Below are positions 57,231-64,000 of a stretch of DNA of 64,000 nt, piece by piece. The position numbers and the translations under genes were made by a program. The first letter of the stretch is position 1. Each line of letters starts with the position of its first letter. The stretch is from Novakomyces olei (taxonomy: Eukaryota; Ascomycota; Novakomycetes; Novakomycetales; Novakomycetaceae). Where the stretch lies: the NCBI GenBank assembly GCA_016906335.1, contig JADEYG010000003.1, positions 1,240,001 through 1,304,000 on the forward strand, given 5' to 3'. The notes under the pieces were generated by a model. That model saw nothing but the letters and a program-made list of their open reading frames with translations, did not search any database and was not told the origin of the DNA.

Positions 57231-60200
57231 ATGTCAAAGCAGAAGCAGCAGACGCTGCTCAGCTTCTTCACAACTCCAGTCAAATCAAAGGAGAAAGCCG
57301 TTAAACTTCAGAGCAATGGTCTAGTAACCCCAGTCTCAAGCAGCAGCAATACTGGCACTGGCAGCGGCAGTGGCGGTGGCAGTAAGTTGAAGGCAGTAAA
57401 GGAGCAGCAGGATGCGTCTTCGCCCGCAGCAGAGGGCGAAACACCGCCTGCTTCGTCTCCGAGTGAAGGGTCTTCACGAAGGCGTAAAGCAGTTTCGTAC
57501 AAGGAAGAATCAGATGAAGAAGAGATGATTGTGAAGAGTAAGAAGGGCCTTTATTTTTAAGTATTCTAGTCTATTTATTTCTTTATTATTATTTTGAGAT
57601 TAGATCCGTTCTTTTGCCTTGTTTCCCAAGTCTGACAACGCAACGCGAATACTAAACGTTGTAGCCAAACGTCGCCGAACACGTATTGGAGGCGATAGTG
57701 ACGATGAAGACGTTTTTGTTCCGCCAACAGACGCGGCAGACGACGCTAAAGAGTCTGAAAGCGAAAAGGAGGAAGATGACATTTTAGCGGATATGGACAA
57801 GCAAGACGAGAAGCCAGGATCTCGCAGAAAAGGAACTCTTGCAGGTTTTGTGAATGGAGCCAGTTTTGCTGATGAAAACACCCATTCGCCCTCAACAGTG
57901 ACAAAGAAAACTTCAGTGGCCACTTTATCCCTCACCGGCGATGAGAGACGAGCACAGAAAGCCAAAAAGTTCAAAGAGGCAAACGAAGACCGGTACTCTT
58001 GGCTTTTGGATATACGTGACGCAGAGCGTCGGCGACCAGAGGATCCAGGCTATGATCCTCGAACACTGTATATCCCCAAATCAGCTTATGCGGACATGAA
58101 ACCGTTTGAAAGACAATTTTGGGACATAAAGCGCAACTGCTGGGATACGATCTTATTTTTCCAGAAAGGCAAATTCTATGAGCTGTACGAGAACGATGCC
58201 ACTCTAGGCCATCAACTGTTTGATCTTAAACTAACGGATCGTGTTAATATGAGAATGGTGGGAGTTCCAGAATCCGGTTTTGAGCACTGGGCCAGTCAGT
58301 TTGTCGCCCGTGGTTTCAAAGTAGCGCGTGTCGATCAAATGGAGACGGCACTGGGTAAAGAGATGAATGATCGGGGCACAAAAACACCCGGCTCTTCTGC
58401 TGAAAAGGTCGTACGTCGTGAGCTGACCCAGGTGCTGACAAACGGCACCTTGGTGGACGAGCGTATGATTACAAGTGACCTGGGTACTTATTGTATGGCT
58501 CTGAAAGAGTATTGCCCCTCTGAATTTGCTGAGCCAGAGTTTGGTGCCTGCTGGGTCGATACCAGTACTGGCGAGTTTCAGATTTGCTGGTTCAAAGATG
58601 ATTACTCCCGTACTAAACTAGACACTTTGATTGCTCAGATCCAGCCCAAAGAACTGTTGCTGGAGAAGGGCGTTATTAGCCCGACGACGGTGAGAATACT
58701 AAAACGAATTGTCAACCCGTCGAGCTTATGGACTTTTATTACGGCCCAGAAAGAATTTTGGGACGAGTACAAGACGGAAAAGCATTATGCTTCTGCCGGA
58801 TACTTTGACAATTCGACCATGCCTGAGGCTATTGAAGCAGCCTCACGAAACGGCCTGGCCATGTCGGCCCTTGGTGCGCTAACTTGTTATCTGCATTACC
58901 TTAAAATTGACCGTGAATTAATTACTATGGGCAACTTTCACGTGTACGATATGCACCAGAAGGCCAGCTGCCTAATTCTCAATGGCCAAACACTGAAAAA
59001 CTTGGAAATTTTCTCGAACTCTGTTGACGGAGGGCAGCAAGGTACACTTTTTGCCCTGCTATGTCGCTGTGTAACTCCCTTTGGTAAACGGCTCTTCCGC
59101 TCATGGATGTGCCATCCATTGTATCATATTAAAGACATTAATAGCCGGCTGGATGCGGTTGAAGCAATAAACTCTGACCCCTCGGGATTTGAGGCGTTCA
59201 TCCAGTTTTTTGAAAGGCTGCCTGACCTTGAGCGAATGATCAGTCGCGTGCACGCAGGCCGTTGCAAGCCCAAAGACTTTGTTCGTGTTCTGGAAGGCTT
59301 TAAGCGGATTGCTAGATCGCTAGATCAATTGAGTGGGCGTGAAGGCTGGAGCACGGGAATGCTTGGTACCCTGTTACTGAACAGGCCCTACTTACAAGAG
59401 ACACTGGCTCATTGGGAGAATGCTTTCAGCTGGAAACTAGCCAAGGAAGATAATGTTCTTGCTCCAGAGCAAGGTGTCGAACTGGATTTCGATGAATCAG
59501 CGTCGCAGATTCAGAGTGTTGAGCAGGAACTGCAAGAGATGTTGAAGGGTTACAGGCGCAAATTAAACTGCCGTGACCTTTGCTTCAAGGCGGTAGGGAA
59601 AGAAATATACCAGGTCGAAGTGCCCAAGTCGTTAAAGTCCAAAGTGCCCGCTAATTGGGCCCGTTTGTCTGGGACTACAAAATTTGATAGGTACTGGCCA
59701 CCGGAACTGAGACTCAAAATCCGAGAGCTGCAAGAACTGCAAGAGACACACAATCAAATCTCCAAAGAACTCGAGGGCAGATTTTACAAACGCTTTGATG
59801 AAAAGTACGACGAGTGGCGCACAACTATTAGAATAGTTGCTGAGCTAGACTGCCTTGTAAGCTTGGCCAGAGCGTCTGCAAGTCTGGGCGACTGCTGCCG
59901 GCCAGAGCTGGTGGAGGATACGAGAAGCGTCATAGAGTTCAAGGGCCTTCGGCACCCTTGTCTGAGTCTGGACGTGGTGGCAGAATTTATACCGAACGAT
60001 GTAAGTTTGGGCGGCAGTAATGCCTCTCTCATACTACTGACGGGACCCAATATGGCGGGAAAATCAACGCTTTTACGTCAGACTTGTATCGCTGTGCTAA
60101 TGGCCCAGTTGGGCTGTTATGTTCCGGCTTCGGGAGCCCGTTTGACCCCCGTTGATAGTATTAAAAGCCGGTTAGGTGCTCAGGATAACATTTTTGCTTC

Positions 60201-60759
60201 TCATTCGACTTTTATGGTCGAGTTGACAGAGACAAAGAAGCTGATGGAGGAGGCGACTCCACGGTCACTTGTTATACTGGACGAGCTGGGCCGTGGCACT
60301 AGTACATTTGACGGAGCAGCAATTGCCTTTGCGACTCTTCATTACCTGGCTAATTTTGTGGGAGCACTTGGCTTCTTTTCCACGCACTACAATTCTCTGG
60401 CTGACGAGTTCAAGGGCAATCCAGAGATTGCCCTGAAGAACATGTCTGCCCTTGTTGACGATGCCAAGCGGCGCGTTACATTTTTATATAAACTAGTAGA
60501 CGGAGTTTGCTCCTCCAGCCACGGGATGAATGTTGCAGCTATGGCGGGTATTCCTCACAGCGTAATCGACGTGGCGGAAAAGCAGGCTGAAGCCTTTGAG
60601 AGGGCTTCTACTGAACGGCGCTTGCGCATGAAGGGCGGCCATAACGTCTCCTATATCGGTATGCTGACGGACTTTAAATGGCTCGCTTCACAGCACGAAT
60701 GTTCGGCTCATGATGAGTTTGTTGCTGAGCGATTAAGCAGAATAGACGTTCCCCTCTGA
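57231..60759 (+). CDS. MSH6: DNA mismatch repair protein MSH6
   Basis: MutS-alpha subunit recognising base mismatches and short loops together with MSH2. Exons 57231-57537 and, most likely, 57665-60759 (127-bp intron with TACTAAACGTTGTAG acceptor region). Product about 1133 aa. Residues 8-15 QQTLLSFF form a canonical PCNA-interacting box. The disordered N-terminal arm is Ser/Lys/Asp-rich, without a PWWP domain. The mismatch-binding domain has the Phe-x-Glu motif in GKFYELYENDA. The ATPase shows TGPNMAGKSTLLRQ, HSTFMVELTETKK, DELGRGTSTFDG and FSTHYNSL, ending SSSHGMNVAAMAGIP. A phase-0 alternative splice (donor GTGAAG) is possible but has weaker motifs. Confidence 0.94.
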
Positions 60760-60804
60760 ATGCTGTTTGTGTTTGCACAAAACAGCTACATAGTGCAGTC
60801 TGCC

Positions 60805-60842
60805 ATAACCCTAAAAGCTTGGTATATATATTAGGGTTTAGA
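60805..60842. promoter_or_regulatory. Inverted pair of telobox-like heptamers
   Basis: ATAACCCTAA and TTAGGGTTTA face each other 16 bp apart, in the 247-bp gap between MSH6 and the 5-phosphatase gene. This resembles the paired binding sites of Myb/TRF-like factors. Function is inference. Confidence 0.35.
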
Positions 60843-61006
60843 CATGTTTTGAATATTGGATCTGCCCATATATAATGAATGGCACGTAGGCGCACGCATA
60901 CATAGTATATTTATTTCCCCATACGTTATCGCTACTGGCGCGAGCAAACTTGTATATATTACGTATTTCCGAGGTGGTCGTTGATTGTATAATAAAATGT
61001 CTCTAG

Positions 61007-63575
61007 ATGATGGCGGATGACAAGCACGGGGCAGTGGACAAATACTTGGAGGGAAACGACGGTTTCCTGTTTGCCAACTCGCTTCGATTAGGGTTCCGCG
61101 CCCAAGATTACTCGCGGTTTGAAGATGCCTCTGCCGCGTACGAGTCGGCAGTGAAGAAAGCACGTACTTCTTGGACAGAGCAATGTTTTAGCGATCTCCG
61201 GCCTCAGTATACTGTTGATAAGACGGTGGATGTCAGAGTCTGTACATGGAATATAAACGGCGCTCTGCCTTCTTGTGATCTTTCACAATGGATCGCGCCC
61301 TCAAAAGAGGAGAAGAGTGTTGTGGTTGTTGGGTACGTGTGCCGAGTTGTTGAATTTAAAAAACTGCTTATCGTCGTTGCTGTACATCCGAGGTCTTTGG
61401 ATCTCTTGTCTTGTCACCAGCTTTTAGTTTAGTTTAATATATTCATTTATTTATTTTTTAATCATGTGAAGTTTGCTTTAATTCTTCCGCTCAAGAGTCA
61501 GTATTGATGGTGCAGTCTACAGGAGATGGATATCACGAATGGAGCTTATATCCGGGATCGAACACAGATAATGGAATTTTGGCAAGATCGAATTCAAGAG
61601 ACTCTGGGTGATGACTATTATCTTGTACGTATTTATTTATTTATAAATTTATTCCCGGTACTCATGCGTCAGGTTTGTGCAAAACAGCTAGTGGGAACAT
61701 CACTGTTTGTGTTTGCGCCAAATGATGTCCAACCACGCATATCAGATGTGGAGACGTCGACAGCGGCCTGTGGTATAATGAGCCTGTTGGGCAACAAAGG
61801 AGCAGCGGCCGCCGGTTTCAAGGTAGATAGCACACGCCTTGCTTTTATTTCAAGTCATTTAGCGGCACAAGTGAGTCAGATACAAAGACGCAACAGTGAT
61901 TACAGCGAGATTGTGAGAAAGCTGACAAACGAAGGAATCAATCTTGCTTCTTGTGACGTCATTTTTTTCTTTGGAGACCTGAATTACCGGATAGATTTAC
62001 CAGGCGAAATCGTACGTGAGCTGCATGAACAGGGCAAATTTTCACAGCTCTTGCAACATGATCAACTGTTCGATCAGATAAAGCTTAATAATTCCTTTAC
62101 AAATTTTCACGAGGCACCAATAACGTTTCCGGCCACGTTCAAGTACGACAAAGGCACAAGCGTCTTTGATACGAGTGAAAAGAATCGGGTCCCGAGTTGG
62201 ACAGACCGGATTCTTTACAGCTCAGAGCGCGTTTCTCCCGAGCAGTATGATAGTGTAATGAGTCTGGTGGACAGCGATCACAAGCCCATTTTCCTGCAGT
62301 GTGCTACGCCCACACTGGCGATTGTGGAATCTCGATACAGAATTGTACGTGACCTAGTTCAGCGTAGACTCGACCTCTTCGAGAATGCCGTATTGCCCAA
62401 ACTCGACCAGGATAAAGACGTGTCTGACTTGTCTACTGTTCTTTTCCGCACTGGAAGTCGAGCGGCCTTTCGCCTCGAGAATAAAGGTCCAGTTGACTGT
62501 TTTTTCACCATTCAAATAGTCTGCTCAATAGGTGAACTGGCAAAGTCTTTCTCCGTTCAGCCGCAAACTGGCACTGTAAAACGCAGCCAGTCAGTGACGG
62601 TTAATTTGCAATTATATGTAGCTCACCAACTGCCCGATCCCGCTGATGGTGCGTTTGAACTGTTTGCTGTTACACACATTGTGGGTGGACAAGATTTATT
62701 TCATTCTATTAGAGGCGAATATGTCTCTACTTTTCTGGGCAAAAGTCTGCAGGCACTGGTGAAGCAAGATGAAGAAGCAGGGATCGTTTCAGCTTCGTCT
62801 TTGCCTCACGTCCTGTACCGGCTGTTTAATTTTTTGATGAGTTATGCTGTCAAAGAGGTAAGATGAGGCGGAGTTTGTTCCACAGAAAACAAAACATTGT
62901 TAATCATATAAATTGGATTAATACAACCTTCACAAAATAAAGATTCAGGATTTGCTAATCTTCATAGCCCGGTCTATTTGTCGAGTCTAGTTCTCCGGAG
63001 GAACGAGCCAAATTCCTGCAACGTTTGAGTTTAGGGCAGAATATAGATGAGCTGGTTGGAGACGCAGAGACTTCGCGTCCGTGGATCTTGGCTGCAGGCA
63101 AAGTTCTTTTGGAATTTTTTGAAGCCTTGCCCTCTCCGTTTATAAAGGCGGACGAACTCGAACAGTGCGCCGCTGCGGCTGAAGGGTCGCCTGAGAGTGT
63201 ATGCGATTGATATGAATTTGTTGTTTTCTATCAATAAATTGTTTATTTATTTATTTATTTATTCATTTATTTATTCATTTATTTTATTCAATCGCTAACA
63301 AGTTGTAAAGGCGGTTGACATTCTTGATCCAATCAAGACAAATATACTAATGACATTCTGTGGCTTTTTCAAGATCCATGTGCAATCTCTCAATATGAGT
63401 CGGGGAGAAATTCGACAGATTGGTGAGCAATGACCGCACAATATTTCCATAGCTAATACTTTTAGTCAATCTCTGCGCGAGATCGATGTTTTGTCAGGAC
63501 GTCAAAAGTAGCCGCGCGGCAGTGAATACAGGAGTGCGATTAATACTGTCTATAGCCGGCGTGCCTGAAGAATAG
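61007..63575 (+). CDS. OCRL/INPP5B-like inositol polyphosphate 5-phosphatase with RhoGAP-like domain
   Basis: Hydrolyses PI(4,5)P2-type lipids on endosomes and plasma membrane. Six exons: 61007-61332, 61516-61624, 61673-62857, 62968-63198, 63311-63422 and 63466-63575. Product 690 aa. Catalytic motifs: VCTWNINGA, spliced GLQEMDI, FFFGDLNYRID, PSWTDRILY and SDHKPIF. An ASH (immunoglobulin-like) domain follows (about 380-480: LFRTGSRAAFRLENKG, then PQTGTVKRSQSVTVNL), then a RhoGAP-like domain (about 510-690). Its usual arginine-finger position reads PGLFVESSSPEE, so GAP activity is unlikely, as in OCRL. No N-terminal PH domain. The phosphatase/ASH/RhoGAP order identifies the family. Confidence 0.93.
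63235..63290 (+). repeat. (TTTA)n run in 5-phosphatase intron 4
   Basis: About ten units with ATTC interruptions, inside the intron 63199-63310; T-rich on the sense strand. Confidence 0.8.
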
Positions 63576-63801
63576 CTTAATCAGGTGGGCTTTTGATTAT
63601 TGGACCTGTTTGATTTTAGACGATTTTGTAATATATTTCAAGCAATGCTAGATTTTGATATTTGTTCTAATGTAATTGACATCACACACCAAAACCTTTT
63701 GGTACAATTGAATTTCAAGTCACAATTCCAAGTTCATTATTTGTTGCTCTGATCGCAAATGCATCAATGAATCATTTCGAGCGCGTAAACAGCCGGGCTA
63801 C
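63576..63801. other. Convergent 3' intergenic
   Basis: Between the phosphatase stop and the stop codon of the minus-strand gene at the right edge. No gene. Confidence 0.5.
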
Positions 63802-64000
63802 TTATAGCAAGTTGCTTACAACACTATCTAACCCCCCTTCATACTTGTTTAAGTCCTTTTGAGTTTTTATACCGAGTCGGCGAAGCACTTCAATCACTCG
63901 GCCACGAGAAAACCCCATACCTTCCAGCTGCTCTACCAGACCCAGGTCTATTCCGTACAGGGCAGCCTCGTCAGAAACAGCACTGTCATTACCACGTTTA
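63802..64000 (-). CDS. C-terminal fragment with UBA-like domain (gene continues past the window)
   Basis: Minus-strand frame open from base 64000 to a TAA at 63802-63804; about 65 residues and no Met in a start context, so it is the 3' end of a larger gene. The sequence contains GLVEQLEGMGFSRGRVIEVL followed by RRLGIKTQKDLNKYEGGLDS and a VVSNLL end. This fits a ubiquitin-associated (UBA) helix bundle, with MGF in the first loop and the closing leucines of helix 3, and a loop longer than usual. The rest of the protein is not visible, so no function beyond possible ubiquitin binding. Confidence 0.6.
   Translation of the reverse strand, partial: KRGNDSAVSDEAALYGIDLGLVEQLEGMGFSRGRVIEVLRRLGIKTQKDLNKYEGGLDSVVSNLL

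Overview
The window reads as a gene-dense nuclear segment of a fungus. It holds about 27 protein genes in 64 kb on both strands, mostly single-copy housekeeping genes. Introns are short (roughly 36-340 bp) with GTA/GTG donors and a CTAAC or TACTAAC branch site usually 6-15 nt before the acceptor AG. The fungal assignment rests on the combination of UV damage endonuclease UVE1, the anti-recombinase SRS2, a GET2-type receptor, a Tgl-type patatin lipase, a Ral2-like kelch protein and a fungal-type PDK N terminus. POLD4 and TRA2 homologues argue against a budding yeast close to Saccharomyces. The phylum cannot be fixed from the sequence alone. I see no rRNA, tRNA, CRISPR, transposase, reverse transcriptase or viral gene.

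Layout. 0-7 kb: 3' part of UVE1, a Rieske/pyridine-nucleotide oxidoreductase, a SUN-domain nuclear envelope protein, and POLD4. 7-13.9 kb: the BET protein BDF1, a 9-bp minisatellite, the AAA+ ATPase RVB1, a mitochondrial ribosomal protein, and GET2. 14-24 kb: a patatin lipase, a small unassigned gene, a second array of the same 9-bp minisatellite, the YTA7/ATAD2 ATPase, and a TRA2-like splicing factor followed by an 8-bp minisatellite. 24-31 kb is gene-poor, with only NOP56 and a GFO/IDH/MocA dehydrogenase. 31-42 kb: pyruvate dehydrogenase kinase, a TBC Rab-GAP, SRS2, and a kelch/BTB protein. 42-54 kb: SPX-EXS phosphate exporter (12 exons), NudC-like protein, DPH2, a coiled-coil protein, CAF-1 subunit CAC2, and an unassigned multi-exon gene. 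54-64 kb: a CAJ1-type J protein, MSH6, an OCRL-like inositol 5-phosphatase, and the UBA-containing tail of a gene running off the right edge.

Functional themes. Genome-maintenance and chromatin genes are frequent: UVE1, POLD4, BDF1, RVB1, YTA7, SRS2, CAC2 and MSH6. BDF1 and RVB1 are tandem neighbours, and their yeast homologues work together in the SWR1 complex. MSH6 and POLD4 carry N-terminal PCNA-binding-type motifs. A second theme is membrane and phosphoinositide traffic (GET2, TBC, OCRL-like, XPR1/SYG1).

Exon structures were assembled by hand from reading frame, splice-site motifs and family homology. They are mutually phase-consistent but unconfirmed by RNA, and boundaries may be off by a base. 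The most interesting points are an N-terminal SUMO-interaction-like motif in SRS2, an RD-type rather than RS-type arm in TRA2, one 9-bp minisatellite unit at two sites in opposite orientation, a 17-nt terminal coding exon in POLD4, and two unassigned spliced genes.
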